From Lachnospiraceae bacterium OF09-6 (GTDB lineage Bacteria; Bacillota; Clostridia; Lachnospirales; Lachnospiraceae): a stretch of DNA of 50,966 nt. The stretch is from the NCBI GenBank assembly GCA_003435055.1, contig QUMM01000024.1, positions 1 to 50,966 on the forward strand. Reading direction: 5' to 3'. Of this stretch, positions 9,360-18,989 are shown piece by piece. Made by a program: the position numbers and the translations under genes. The notes below the pieces were generated by a model. That model searched no databases. It worked only from the letters and a program-made list of their open reading frames with translations, and was not told the origin of the DNA. Numbering within the stretch: the first letter of the stretch is position 1; every line of letters begins with the position of its first letter.

Positions 9360-9442
9360 CACTTTTTTTTAATTTTTTTATTTTGACTGACTTTATTTTT
9401 TAATTATACCAGAGGTACTAATCAAATTTCCATGACTAACCC

Positions 9443-9548
9443 TACACCGGAAAGGCAAAACCATGCTGAATCCGTGGTCATATACCCGATTGGCAATACA
9501 AGCTCGACCCCGGAAAACAAAAATCACGCTGAACCCGTGGCTGTTTAC
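9443..9548. repeat. Imperfect 63-bp-spaced duplication in an otherwise gene-poor spacer
   Basis: The stretch 9321-9672 holds only the tRNA promoter, this duplication and a terminator. Two ~40-bp copies (from about 9443 and 9506) share CCGGAAA, GCTGAA and CCGTGG. On the plus strand they lie in the same frame of a 69-codon open frame (9432-9641) and encode similar peptides, TPERQNHAESVVIY and TPENKNHAEPVAVY. No good ribosome-binding site precedes the ATG (only AGAGG about 17 nt away), so I do not call a gene. Confidence 0.5.
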
Positions 9549-9589
9549 TGGTTTTTCCAGGTAAATTTCTTCTATGGAAAAGAATCTTC

Positions 9590-9639
9590 AAAAAAGGCCT
9601 CATTCCAGGTACTAATTCGTACCAAGATATGGGGCCTTT
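9590..9639 (-). terminator. Terminator of the sugar ABC transporter operon
   Basis: On the minus strand AAAGGCC pairs with GGCCTTT and inner GGTAC pairs with GTACC, followed by a run of six T. It lies just downstream of the last permease gene. Confidence 0.8.
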
Positions 9640-9672
9640 AAGATCCATTTCTATTTTAGATCCATTTTAATT

Positions 9673-10637
9673 TTATTTTACAATCATTCCGGTCTTTCTG
9701 TCACTGAACAGTGCTACTTCGATCAGGAAGATAATTCCAAGGATCAGCTGCTGCAGCTGTGTCGGGATCATCAGCATAACCAGACCACTGGAAAGTACTT
9801 TGTAGGTCATAACCCCAAGAATGATGTTATAGAACCGCACTTTCGCGCCGCCATTTACCGGCATTCCGCCAAGTACCAGTGCGATCATAATCTGTGTCTC
9901 CAGCTGATTACCTGCTGTAGATGTTACAGAACCTACTTTGACAGAGTTGATGAATGCTGCCAGTCCGGTAATACATCCTGCTGTCATGTAGATCAGCATC
10001 TTGGTGCGGTCTACACGGATACCTGCAAATCTTGCTGCGGTCTCTCCTGCTCCGATTGCTTTCAGTCTGGATCCCAGTCCTGTGTAAGTAAATGCAAGAT
10101 AAGCCACTACGAAGATGACAATGGTAAAGGTAAGCATAAACGGCAGTGTATTGTATTTGGAAATATCACTGACACCATATACCGGAGAATTGGTGGTTGC
10201 ATACGCACACACTCCACGGAACAGGTACATATTACAGATTGTTACAATGAAGCTGGTGATTTTACGTTTTACATTGAAATATCCATTCATCAGCCAATCA
10301 GTCCACCGGCTATTACACCGCCGATAATGGCAAGAATAATATTGTAATGTGACAGCCAGCATACTACGATAGAGCATACGCCCAGCATGGATCCCTGTGA
10401 GAAATCCAGTCCGCCCATGGTCATGATCATGAACACTCCGATGGATGAAATCAGAAGCATATAGGACTGACTCAGCAGCAGAGAAATATTTTTCGGTTTA
10501 AACAGCTTTCCATCTGTCAGAATTGCAAACAATATACAGATAATTACAAATCCCGCGATCGGAAGAATTGTTCTTACTATGGGCCGTTCCAGAAAAGGAA
10601 TCTTTTCTGCCGACTCTTTTTTTACTGTTGATTCCAT
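9673..10637 (-). pseudogene. Sugar ABC transporter permease (RbsC/YjfF type), one-base frameshift
   Basis: A BPD_transp_2 family permease that would carry a monosaccharide across the membrane with the ATPase encoded just upstream. The first 115 codons (10637-10290) encode several membrane segments including IMTMGGLDFSQGSMLG. The frame then stops at VIAGGLIG, while the other frame continues directly with LMNGYFNVKRKITSFIVT and runs to a normal C-terminus. Adding one base at about 10292-10295 (GGCTG to GGCCTG) joins them into a 321-residue protein, the usual family length. The start follows GGGGGT. It could be a real mutation or a base missing from the assembly. Confidence 0.85.
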
Positions 10638-10649
10638 TCTATGTACCCC

Positions 10650-12146
10650 CTAAATCATATTATCAATCAGATCCGTATCACGAAGTTCTTCGGATCGCAG
10701 GAACTCACCGCTTATTTTACCGTCTTTCATAATCAGAATACGGTCTGCCATACCAAGCAGTTCCATGATCTCTTCCGAAATCATAATAATAGACTTTCCT
10801 TCTTTACGCATACGGTTCATCATCGCATAAATATCAGCTTTTACTTTGACATCAATACCACGGGTCGGGGAATCCAGGATAATCAGATCTGAGTCCTTAC
10901 CGATCCATCTGGCCAGTACTACCTTCTGTTTGTTACCACCGGAAAGTGCGGAAACGAACTGGTCTACGCCGGTCATCTTAGTACTCATCTGCTTTGCAAA
11001 CCTGTCCGCAAATTCCTTCATGGTTTTGCCTCTTAAAATGCCGCCCTTTTTCAGATCCTCCAGGGATGGCAGGCAGATGTTTTCACAAATGGTATCATTA
11101 ATGACCAGAGATTCATTATCTCTGTCCTTTGATGCATAAGCCATACTGTGTTTGATGGCATCCGGAATGGAATTGATCGGTGTTCCGTCTCCCAGAGTGA
11201 CACTTCCTTCACGGAAATAAGATGCTCCGAAAATAGCTTTTCCAACTTCATGCATACCGCATTCGGAAAGTCCTCCGATACCAAGAATCTCGCCCTTGTG
11301 CAGCTCCAGAGAAAGGTTATCGATCTGTCCCTTTACGCTTACATTCTTTACAGAGATTACTACTTCATCAGAGATCTTCTCACCATAATCGGTACGATAA
11401 TAGTTATTACCGATCTCACGTCCTACCATCAGCTGTTTCAGACGATCTGGTGTTGCTTCTTCTTTGGTAATGGTTCCAATATAAACACCGTCTCGCAGTA
11501 CGCTGATCTGGTCAGACTGCTCGATGACCTCTTCCAGGTCATGGGAAATGAAGATCACACAGCTTCCCATATCGCGCATCTTGTGCATGACCTTGAAAAG
11601 TTCTTCACGGCCTTTCTGTCCAAGAGCTGTGGTAGTCTCGTCAACAACCAGTACCTTCGGATTAAAGTAAGTGGATTTTACAATCTCGATCAGCTTACGA
11701 TCTTCAAAATTATAATCATCAATCGTCTTAGCCGCATCGATGTAGTTGAATCCATAACTGTCCAGATATTCCTGAGCTTTTTTGTTCATGGCTGCCGTAT
11801 TCTTAATACCGAACTTCGTGAACTGATCCTCGTTGCCAAGGAAAATATTTTCTGCTACGGTCAGACCAGACAGGGTTCCAATCTCCTGTACGATAATTGC
11901 CACACCCTGATGATTACCATCTACCTGGTTTGCTGCCGAAACTTCTTTGCCATCCAGGATAAAAGTTCCGGAATCTTTCTTGTAAATACCGGTCAGGCAG
12001 GAAGTCAGTGTGGACTTTCCAGATCCGTTTTCTCCAATCAGTGCATGAATCTCGCCTTTATGAAAAGTAATGGAGACATGATCCAGAGCATGTGTGATTC
12101 CAAAATGTTTATCAATTTTTTCTGCTTTTAATAATACTTCACCCAT
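10650..12146 (-). CDS. Sugar ABC transporter ATPase (RbsA/MglA type, two NBDs)
   Basis: A 498-residue protein with two fused nucleotide-binding domains, typical of the CUT2 monosaccharide importers. NBD1 has Walker A GENGSGKST and Walker B VLVVDETTTAL. NBD2 has a degenerate Walker A (GGLSECGMHEVGKAI), as in other RbsA/MglA proteins, and keeps signature LSGGNKQK and Walker B LIILDSPTRGID. It sits between the two permease genes. The NBD1 signature region is atypical: YNFEDRKLIEI stands where LSxGxxQ is expected. The substrate cannot be read from sequence; ribose, galactose or a related sugar is likely for this family. Confidence 0.92.
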   Translation of the reverse strand: MGEVLLKAEKIDKHFGITHALDHVSITFHKGEIHALIGENGSGKSTLTSCLTGIYKKDSGTFILDGKEVSAANQVDGNHQGVAIIVQEIGTLSGLTVAENIFLGNEDQFTKFGIKNTAAMNKKAQEYLDSYGFNYIDAAKTIDDYNFEDRKLIEIVKSTYFNPKVLVVDETTTALGQKGREELFKVMHKMRDMGSCVIFISHDLEEVIEQSDQISVLRDGVYIGTITKEEATPDRLKQLMVGREIGNNYYRTDYGEKISDEVVISVKNVSVKGQIDNLSLELHKGEILGIGGLSECGMHEVGKAIFGASYFREGSVTLGDGTPINSIPDAIKHSMAYASKDRDNESLVINDTICENICLPSLEDLKKGGILRGKTMKEFADRFAKQMSTKMTGVDQFVSALSGGNKQKVVLARWIGKDSDLIILDSPTRGIDVKVKADIYAMMNRMRKEGKSIIMISEEIMELLGMADRILIMKDGKISGEFLRSEELRDTDLIDNMI

Positions 12147-12158
12147 ACTGTCTCCCTC

Positions 12159-13096
12159 CTACTTCACAACCATGCCTTTAACCGGCTTGGTGGTAAGTGC
12201 TACAATCAGAAGCAGTGCTGCACCTGTTACCACATTCTGAATGGTAGTCGGTGCTCCCAGTGCTACGAATCCGTTAAACATCAGCTGAATAATCATCTCT
12301 CCAATGACGATAGCAATAACCGGATGACCATATTTCTTAAAAGCCAGTCCGAAGAAAGTTCCCATCAGTGGTGTGAAGTTACGGCTCATGGATGACAGAT
12401 TCGCTGCCGATGTCATAGATGTACCAAAACTGATGGTCAGAATAGACTGCAGTCCGAAGAACAGACCTGCCAGAGTGAAAGCTACAACTTTATACTTTGG
12501 TACATTGACGCCCATATTCTTGGCAATAACTTCATTACTTCCGATAGCGTAAGTATAAGTACCAACTTCGTGTACTTCAGGATAAATGCACAAAGCAGAT
12601 AGGCCAGCACAGCCAGAATCAGGTTTGCCGGATAATCTCCAAATGCGCGGAAACCGATATCCAAAATTACGTTCTTACCATTGGTCGCATATACACTTAA
12701 AGCCTCATAGATCAGGGAAAGTGCCACCGTAACAATCAGGGAAGAAATATGTAACTTAATATAAACAAGACCATTGATCAGTCCAATCAGGGTACCGCAG
12801 AGAATCGGTGCAATGATCAGTCCCAAGTATCCAAAACGTACACTTGCATTACATGCGATAATTGAGGAAAGTACGATGTTGGCACCAACACTCATATCAA
12901 ACGGTCCCATTACACAAATGAAATACAGACCGCAGCCACCTACTGCATAAATCAGTGCTGACTTCATATAAGTAGCCAGCTTGTCCGGTGATCCGAATGT
13001 CGCCGGAGCCAGAAGTTTAAATACGGCCCAAAAAGCCACCAGCATTACCAGCAAAAGGATAATACCGAAATACTGGTTTTGTTTCAGTTTCTTCAT
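12159..13096 (-). pseudogene. Sugar ABC transporter permease (YtfT type), one-base frameshift
   Basis: First permease of the transporter, BPD_transp_2 family. From MKKLKQNQYFG the frame encodes successive membrane helices up to AFILKYTK, then changes meaning; the other frame resumes with VGTYTYAIGSNEVIAKNMGV and continues to GMVVK. Adding one base at about 12563-12568 (AAGTTGG to AAGGTTGG) gives a continuous 312-residue permease. The start is chosen because AAAGGAG lies upstream and the preceding codons look non-coding. It lies directly upstream of the ATPase gene. Same defect type as the second permease of the operon. Confidence 0.85.
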
Positions 13097-13178
13097 ATCT
13101 GTTCTCTTTCTCCTTTCTGGTGATCCGACGCAGGGATCTACGCGGAACTTTTTCTTCTCGTTCAGAGAAGGACACAAC

Positions 13179-13229
13179 ACGAGCCACACGGGCCGCTGCC
13201 ACTATACAGCCGGTCATCCGGTGGCTCGT
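13179..13229 (-). other. Stem-loop between binding-protein and permease genes
   Basis: Nine-nt arms (ACGAGCCAC / GTGGCTCGT) close a GC-rich loop that contains a further CCGG-TCAT-CCGG hairpin. No U tract follows. Such hairpins between the solute-binding-protein gene and the permease gene often protect the upstream mRNA and reduce downstream expression; here that role is inference from position. Confidence 0.55.
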
Positions 13230-13271
13230 TTGGGTTTTATACATCTGTGAGGACAGCCTCACCAGTTCTTA

Positions 13272-14414
13272 TTAATTGCTGTGTCTTGAGATTACATCAT
13301 CAATAGAAAGTGAAGTAGCTGCTTTGTTCAGATCATCAAAGCTATATCCAGCCATTTCTACGATTTCTTCATCGGTATAAGGATCAGCATCTACGAAGTA
13401 CTGTTCATAGTTTGCATAGTCTTCCGGGGAAGATACATACAGATATGGGAAGAGAATCTCATAACCAAATGTTCCTTCCTCTTTTACATAATTGCCCTTG
13501 ATTGCATTGTATGTGGTAAGGAATGCAAACAGAGGGTCACAGAAGTGTCCGCCTGATTCTGCAAACATTCCGCCACTTTCCAGCTGTTCAGCCAGGTCAT
13601 CCAGGAAGTCTGTAGACACTACATCAATCTTGCCTGTCAGTCCTTCATTTGCAAATGCACCGATAGAACCTACCAGTGGATCTCCACCACCACCTGCAAC
13701 AATCAGAGCATCCATATCAGGATTGGAGTTATACAGTGATAATGCAGCTGCTGCACCTTCTTCAGATGAAGTATTTGCATATACCGGTTCAGTCAGAGTT
13801 GCCTGATCATCTGGATTTGCTTCGTTCCATTCGTCAACTGCTTTCTTGTAACCAGTCCATCTCTGCTGGAATGTAGCATCACCAACGGTCCATGCTTCCA
13901 GACCGATGTTGCGGTCGCCGTTTTCCAGAAGGAGATTTACCAGGGTGTAACCATTGGTTACTTCGTCTTCATGAACTGCTCCAAGGTAATATGGAGAATT
14001 GCATGCAGTCTGATATACTTCCGGGCTGTTCTCTTCAGAAATAATACGGAAGAACTGTGTCAGATATACGCTGTTTGCATCACAGGTCTGAATAGCGGAT
14101 GTCATTTCAGAATCAGCTGAGTTACAGATGATGATACCGTCACATCCTGCTGCACATAACTGTTCTACAGAAGCGGTAACCTGCTCAGATACATGTCCCT
14201 GGTCTACATACATTACATTTACGCCAAGTGCATCGGCTGCTTTGTCGATAATCTTCTTACACTGACTTCCCAGAACGTCTGTAGAACTCCAGATGGATAC
14301 ACCGATGGTGATATCATCTTCTGCTGCTACAGGAACTGCTGCAGATCCTGCAAAGGATGCTACCATAGCTGCTGTCATCATAGCTGCTGTGACTTTCTTC
14401 ATTGATTTTCTCAT
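13272..14414 (-). CDS. Sugar ABC transporter substrate-binding protein (type 1 periplasmic-binding fold)
   Basis: A 380-residue protein with an N-terminal signal peptide (basic MRKSMKKV, hydrophobic Ala-rich core, likely cleavage after VPVAAE). The rest is a Peripla_BP_4-type two-lobe domain starting DDITIGVSIWSSTDVLG, with CDGIIICNSAD and DALIVAGGGGDP as typical inter-lobe strands. There is no lipobox cysteine near the signal end, unusual for a Gram-positive binding protein, which is normally lipid-anchored. First transporter gene after the two-component system, with a GGGAGGG ribosome site and a large upstream stem-loop. Substrate unknown, probably a monosaccharide. Confidence 0.9.
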   Translation of the reverse strand: MRKSMKKVTAAMMTAAMVASFAGSAAVPVAAEDDITIGVSIWSSTDVLGSQCKKIIDKAADALGVNVMYVDQGHVSEQVTASVEQLCAAGCDGIIICNSADSEMTSAIQTCDANSVYLTQFFRIISEENSPEVYQTACNSPYYLGAVHEDEVTNGYTLVNLLLENGDRNIGLEAWTVGDATFQQRWTGYKKAVDEWNEANPDDQATLTEPVYANTSSEEGAAAALSLYNSNPDMDALIVAGGGGDPLVGSIGAFANEGLTGKIDVVSTDFLDDLAEQLESGGMFAESGGHFCDPLFAFLTTYNAIKGNYVKEEGTFGYEILFPYLYVSSPEDYANYEQYFVDADPYTDEEIVEMAGYSFDDLNKAATSLSIDDVISRHSN

Positions 14415-14436
14415 TTTTCAAAAACCCTCCCTTAAT

Positions 14437-14504
14437 TTTTTAGCCGGACTGTGATTTGTCGTTCCAACTAAGTATGGTCTTATTTAATCACAATCCGGCT
14501 AAAA
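14437..14504 (-). other. Long-armed stem-loop in the binding-protein gene leader
   Basis: Two 19-nt arms (14437-14455 and 14486-14504) pair with a single C-A mismatch around a 30-nt loop. On the minus strand the hairpin is followed by AAAAAATT and then the ribosome site of the binding protein, so it lacks a terminator U tract in the direction of transcription. It probably separates or stabilises the transporter mRNA relative to the regulator genes upstream. Confidence 0.6.
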
Positions 14505-14551
14505 TCTGTTAGGACATATTTGCGTTTCTGATGTTGCACATTTTTGAACGG

Positions 14552-16174
14552 TTATTTTTTGCCACGGTATTCACTCGGACTGATTCCCATCTTCTTGCGG
14601 AAAACCCTGCTGAAATAATGATAATCATCATATCCCACCAGGAAAGAGATTGCCTCCAGTGTCCGGTCTGAGTCTTTCATCAGTTCTGCCGCTTTTTCCA
14701 TACGGATTCTGGTCAGGAACGCAATTACCGATTCCCCATAGGTGCGGCTGAAGGTTCTGGACAGATGGCTGGCATCCCGATGATACTGCTCTGCCAGCCA
14801 GGTCAGAGTAATACTCTCCGGATAATTTTCCTCTATATAACAATGAACCTGTTCCATCAGATCTGGCACGGACTCTGGCTGCTTCTGTTCTTCTTTTTCC
14901 ACCATGCTTTCCAGCATCATATTAAGTGTTGCCAGCAATTCACCGGCATTCAGACATTTCAGATCATAATCCGCTGTCTCCATGGCTTCTTCCATGAGGC
15001 TCATAAGCTGAGGCCGTTCTTTTCGAATGTAAGAAAACAGGATATTATTCACCCTTCCCACCAGCTGCTTCACTTCCAGATAGGTCCACCCATTTTCTAT
15101 ACAATGACTCAATCCCATGGTATCAAAGATCAGCTTCTGTGCCACGGAAATTTGTCCTTCCTGAAAGCTGTGCAGCAGCTCTTCCTCCATCCTGGCATGA
15201 CCACCCCTGGAAATCGCCTGCTGACTGTCCTGAATCGTCTCATGACAGAACTGGATATTGTGTATTCGCTGAAATGGACGCTGTACCAGTGCGGTGATCA
15301 GTTCCCGGTAGATTTTTCCAATATTCTGCCACAGATCTGCTTCTTCTTTTTCCTCCTTCCGGTACAGTACCACAGATATCGGTCCGTACTCTTCTATCGG
15401 GAAAGCCTGTTCTACACGCTGTGCAAATTCTCGCATTTCGGTCTGACTGCTGCTGCCAATCATTACAAACTCACTCATTTTCTGCGTATAGTGAAATATC
15501 TGTACTGCTTCTTTTTTTACGCATTCCTTCAGCAGCTTCTGCTTGATATCCCAGGCCGCCTGCAAAATATCATGATCTGATTTCTCTGTAATCCCGGCAA
15601 TATCATAATATTTCACCAGCGCCACCGTATTTCCAGATACTTTGTCATCAAATTCTTCCGTCTCTTTTTCCCGACCATACAGCTGACCGTTCAACCATGC
15701 TGAAAATGCTCCATCTGCCAGAAAAGAAGCTACTCTTTCATCACGGACATTCTGCATCTCTTCCAGTTTTTTCTGCTGCTTTCTCTGTTCCAGAATACCT
15801 GTCACTTTCTCAATCACCTGTTCCAGATCTTCTTTTCCCACCGGCTTAAGCAGATAGTCAATCCCGCCTGCCAGAAATGTGCCCTTTACTTTTTCAAAAT
15901 CATCATATCCGCTGACTGCCACCGCTATCACATCTGGATACTCCTTCTGTACCCGGCTTAACAGCTCGAGCCCGTCCATAAACGGCATATTAATATCGGT
16001 CAGCAATATATCCGGATGTTCCTGTGCCATTCGCTCCAGCACTTCTTCTCCATCGCAGGCCGGCTCCAGGAATTCCATTTCATAGTCTTCCCAGGACAAA
16101 AGATTTCTTAAATTTTCACGGCTCCAATATTCATCATCAGCGGCCAGCACCCTGATTTTGTTTAACTGACTCAT
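14552..16174 (-). CDS. Response regulator, AraC-type output domain (YesN-like)
   Basis: A 540-residue transcription regulator. The receiver domain (1-125) has acidic ADDE at 12-15, phospho-acceptor D60 in LLTDINMPFMDG, and conserved Lys in YLLKPVGKEDL. A long middle region of ~300 residues has no recognisable motif. The C-terminal ~100 residues are a double-HTH AraC domain: LAEQYHRDASHLSRTFSRTYG, then ISFLVGYDDYHYFSRVFRKKMG and the ending GISPSEYRGKK. Its start overlaps the histidine kinase by 38 nt, so they are co-translated partners. Position directly upstream of the sugar transporter suggests it controls that operon. Confidence 0.93.
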   Translation of the reverse strand: MSQLNKIRVLAADDEYWSRENLRNLLSWEDYEMEFLEPACDGEEVLERMAQEHPDILLTDINMPFMDGLELLSRVQKEYPDVIAVAVSGYDDFEKVKGTFLAGGIDYLLKPVGKEDLEQVIEKVTGILEQRKQQKKLEEMQNVRDERVASFLADGAFSAWLNGQLYGREKETEEFDDKVSGNTVALVKYYDIAGITEKSDHDILQAAWDIKQKLLKECVKKEAVQIFHYTQKMSEFVMIGSSSQTEMREFAQRVEQAFPIEEYGPISVVLYRKEEKEEADLWQNIGKIYRELITALVQRPFQRIHNIQFCHETIQDSQQAISRGGHARMEEELLHSFQEGQISVAQKLIFDTMGLSHCIENGWTYLEVKQLVGRVNNILFSYIRKERPQLMSLMEEAMETADYDLKCLNAGELLATLNMMLESMVEKEEQKQPESVPDLMEQVHCYIEENYPESITLTWLAEQYHRDASHLSRTFSRTYGESVIAFLTRIRMEKAAELMKDSDRTLEAISFLVGYDDYHYFSRVFRKKMGISPSEYRGKK

Positions 16175-17984
16175 GTTTTTCTCCCTCTTGTTCTTGTTTT
16201 TTTAATATTGGAACCCGGATAAATACTTTTGTCCCTTCTCCTATCCTGCTGTCAATCAGGATTCCATATGCTTCTCCAAACACTCTTTTTAACCTTGCAT
16301 TTACATTTAAAATACCAATGGATACCCCCGTCTCCACCCGCTTCGGATCATTCTTTTCCAGCAGATGGTTCATCTCTTCTGCATCCATTCCTGTCCCATT
16401 ATCTTCTATGCAGATCACCAGAAGACCCTCTTCATGTACAGCGGAAATCTTCAGTTTTTTATCCTTCCGTCTGACATTTCGAAGACCATGGGTAATGGCA
16501 TTTTCCACAATCGGCTGCAGGCAGATTCTTGGCAGCTGATCCTGCAGTGTCTCTTCCGCGACCTGATATTCATGCATCACATCCGAACCGCTTCGCACAT
16601 CCATCACATACAGATAATTTCGTACATGTTCCATCTCTTTCTGTACGGTAGAAAACTCATCTGTCATGTTCAGACTATAACGAAACACTGCAGACAGGGA
16701 ATGACACAAACCACTGACCAGCGGACAATTCTGTGCTGTGGCAATACCACTCATAGTGTTTAATGTATTATACAGGAAATGTGGATTGATCTGTGCCTGA
16801 AGCATCTTATACTCTGTCCGTTCCACCAGAAGCCGATACTTATATTCCTCCTGTGCCATTGCCTGTACCCGGTCCAGCATATCATTAAATTCTGTTCCCA
16901 ATACCTTCAGTTCTTCAGACCATCCCACTGGCTGCACGCGCAGCTGCGTTTCTCCATTCTTAATCCTCTCAATCGTCTCCAGCATCTGTTCCGTCGGTCT
17001 TGTCAGCCAGCGTGACAGCAGCATCACAAACACCACAACCAATCCCAGCATCATCGCCATAATCACCAGCAGAGAACGTGTCAGTGACCTCTGTGCTGCA
17101 GTCAACAGAGACTGGGAAACCAGGGCACAGGCCTCCAGATTATTTTCTGCCTGTCCTACATGAATCAGATAGTAATCTCCGTATTCCTGATCCAGTGTAC
17201 TGCTGTCATAGTAGTTCTGAATCACACGGGATAACTGTTTCTGAATCCGTTTCTGATCCTCGTCGGCTTCCCCTGTCACCACAATCGTCCGGTCATTCAC
17301 CGGCTGCATCCACAGATAAACATGGGACAGATCCACATATTTATTCATAATCGATGCAAAGGCCATACTGTCAATCTCGCAGACCAGATATCCGATCTTC
17401 TGTCGTTCTTCATCATAATTATGAAGCTTCAATACAAACCGGATAATATTTTTTTCTTCCAGCGGATTATAATACCCGGAGATCATCAGATCCGTCCGGT
17501 CTCCATTCACATATTCCAGTACTCTTCCGGTATTGGCATCGTATTCACTCTTATAGATATCCCTGGGGAACATCTGGCAATTATAACGATACGCACTTAC
17601 CATCTGGTTCTTCGCATCATACAGGTACATGGCCATCAGTCTGTCTTCCGAAGAAAAACGTTTTCTGCCCAGGTACCAGTTCCGCCACCAGTAACCATCG
17701 GCCGGAACCTTCTCCTGTCCTCCCTGCGCCACTTCTCTTAGTTCGCTGATCAGATCATATTCACTGTAGATCGTCAGCATCTCTGTTCGCATATTATGAA
17801 TAAAAGTGGTCAGCTCCGCCTGCATCTTCGTCAGTGTATTTTCATTATCCGCAATGCTCTCCGTACGGATCTGTCTCTTCAATGACTGTTGAAACAGAAA
17901 CGTCTGCATAAGAAGAGCTGCCATGACACAGCCAACACAAAATACCATGATTGCTTTTCGCATTGTCCAGCCGCTTTTTTTCAC
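16137..17984 (-). CDS. Sensor histidine kinase (YesM-like, HPK7)
   Basis: A 615-residue membrane kinase. TM1 spans about residues 10-30, an extracellular sensor region about 31-300 (Cache-like by length), TM2 about 303-325, then HAMP (SRWLTRPTEQMLETIERI). The His_kinase motif QINPHFLYNTLN carries phospho-acceptor H402. The HATPase domain shows IVENAITHGLR and EDNGTGMD. Start is GTG with GGGGGGAG upstream. The class senses extracellular sugars, sometimes via a binding protein. It partners the overlapping AraC-type regulator and precedes the sugar ABC genes. Confidence 0.93.
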   Translation of the reverse strand: MKKSGWTMRKAIMVFCVGCVMAALLMQTFLFQQSLKRQIRTESIADNENTLTKMQAELTTFIHNMRTEMLTIYSEYDLISELREVAQGGQEKVPADGYWWRNWYLGRKRFSSEDRLMAMYLYDAKNQMVSAYRYNCQMFPRDIYKSEYDANTGRVLEYVNGDRTDLMISGYYNPLEEKNIIRFVLKLHNYDEERQKIGYLVCEIDSMAFASIMNKYVDLSHVYLWMQPVNDRTIVVTGEADEDQKRIQKQLSRVIQNYYDSSTLDQEYGDYYLIHVGQAENNLEACALVSQSLLTAAQRSLTRSLLVIMAMMLGLVVVFVMLLSRWLTRPTEQMLETIERIKNGETQLRVQPVGWSEELKVLGTEFNDMLDRVQAMAQEEYKYRLLVERTEYKMLQAQINPHFLYNTLNTMSGIATAQNCPLVSGLCHSLSAVFRYSLNMTDEFSTVQKEMEHVRNYLYVMDVRSGSDVMHEYQVAEETLQDQLPRICLQPIVENAITHGLRNVRRKDKKLKISAVHEEGLLVICIEDNGTGMDAEEMNHLLEKNDPKRVETGVSIGILNVNARLKRVFGEAYGILIDSRIGEGTKVFIRVPILKKQEQEGEKHESVKQNQGAGR

Positions 17985-18024
17985 TTTTCTCCCCCCTGAT
18001 CCCCCAACAGTTTCTTCTGCTTCT

Positions 18025-18053
18025 ATGGTACCGTTTGGACCTTACTTTGTCAA
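18025..18053 (-). promoter_or_regulatory. Promoter for the two-component/sugar transporter operon
   Basis: On the minus strand TTGACA, 17 bp, TACCAT (4 of 6), about 40 bp upstream of the kinase GTG start. It is divergent from the promoter at 18066-18094. Confidence 0.55.
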
Positions 18054-18065
18054 TTTTTTAATTAC

Positions 18066-18094
18066 TTGTATTTGCCTTCCATTTCGTTTATAAT
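18066..18094 (+). promoter_or_regulatory. Promoter for PHP-HAD-pyk genes
   Basis: TTGTAT, 17 bp, perfect TATAAT, 34 bp upstream of the PHP start codon. It lies 12 bp from the -35 of the divergent kinase promoter. Confidence 0.7.
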
Positions 18095-18128
18095 CCAATC
18101 AGCATCTTATATTTATCTGGAGGCATTT

Positions 18129-18989
18129 ATGACACATACATCCATTGATCTGCATGTCCATTCCACTGCTTCCGATGGAACTTTCACACCAACTCAGCTG
18201 GTACACTATGCCATTTCCAGGGGGCTGGCTGCTTTTGCCCTGACGGATCACGACAGCGTGGCCGGTCTGAACGAAGCCATGTCTGCTGCAGCAGGCACCT
18301 CTCTGGAAGTCATCCGTGGAATTGAATTTTCTACCGTTTATCAGGGAAGTGATGTCCATATTGTAGGGCTGGATATCGATCCAGCTCATCCGGATTTTTC
18401 GAACCGGCTGCATCAGTTTCTTCATTCCCGGGAGACACGCAATCTCCGTATGATAGAAAAGATGCGGAAAGATGGCATGATCATTTCTCTGGAACTGCTG
18501 CAAAGGCGCTTTGGAGATACTGTTCTGACCCGTGCACATATTGCCCGGTTCCTTATGGAAGCCGGCTATGTATCCCAGATGTCAGAAGCTTTTGACCGCT
18601 TCTTAAATCCTGGATGCCCTTATTATATCGAACGGGAAAAAGTGACACCTGCGGATGCCGTACAGCTGATCTGCTCCACTGGAGGGATCCCGATTCTTGC
18701 ACACCCAATTCTGTACCATTTCACCGATGAAAAGCTTCGTCAGCTGATCGTTTCTCTGAAAAAAATGGGTCTGATGGGAATCGAGGCTATCTATTCTACC
18801 TATTCTGTCAGTGAAGAAGCCTATATTCGTGATCTGGCTGCTGAATTGGATCTTTGTATTTCCGGCGGTTCTGATTTTCACGGGGATAATAAGCCGGGGC
18901 TGGATCTTGGCTGTGGGTACGGACACCTGGACATTCCTCATTCTATTTTAGATACATTACGCGAAAGAAGGAAATACTATGAAGACTGA
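18129..18989 (+). CDS. PHP-domain phosphoesterase (YciV/nucleoside bisphosphate phosphatase type)
   Basis: A 286-residue metal-dependent phosphoesterase. The N-terminal PHP motifs are DLHVHSTASDG and LTDHDSVAGL, with a later metal-ligand stretch GGIPILAHP and the C-terminal SGGSDFHGDNK. Characterised members hydrolyse 3',5'-nucleoside bisphosphates or trim short RNA ends; which activity applies here is unknown. The open frame starts earlier at 18066, but GGAGG precedes ATG at 18129 and the promoter overlaps the upstream part, so the shorter form is used. It overlaps the HAD gene by 11 nt. Confidence 0.9.
   Translation: MTHTSIDLHVHSTASDGTFTPTQLVHYAISRGLAAFALTDHDSVAGLNEAMSAAAGTSLEVIRGIEFSTVYQGSDVHIVGLDIDPAHPDFSNRLHQFLHSRETRNLRMIEKMRKDGMIISLELLQRRFGDTVLTRAHIARFLMEAGYVSQMSEAFDRFLNPGCPYYIEREKVTPADAVQLICSTGGIPILAHPILYHFTDEKLRQLIVSLKKMGLMGIEAIYSTYSVSEEAYIRDLAAELDLCISGGSDFHGDNKPGLDLGCGYGHLDIPHSILDTLRERRKYYED

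Noticed and set aside
9432..9641. A 69-residue protein gene on the plus strand
   Set aside because: No ribosome-binding site at normal spacing, and its 3' part overlaps the terminator hairpin of the convergent operon; only the repeat is reported.
9673..13096. Programmed ribosomal frameshifting in the permease genes
   Set aside because: No consistent slippery heptamer or downstream pseudoknot at the break points, and the sequences at the breaks all differ; a missing base explains them more simply.
14437..14504. Rho-independent terminator of the response regulator gene
   Set aside because: On the minus strand the stem is followed by A residues, not T; the T run is on the other side.
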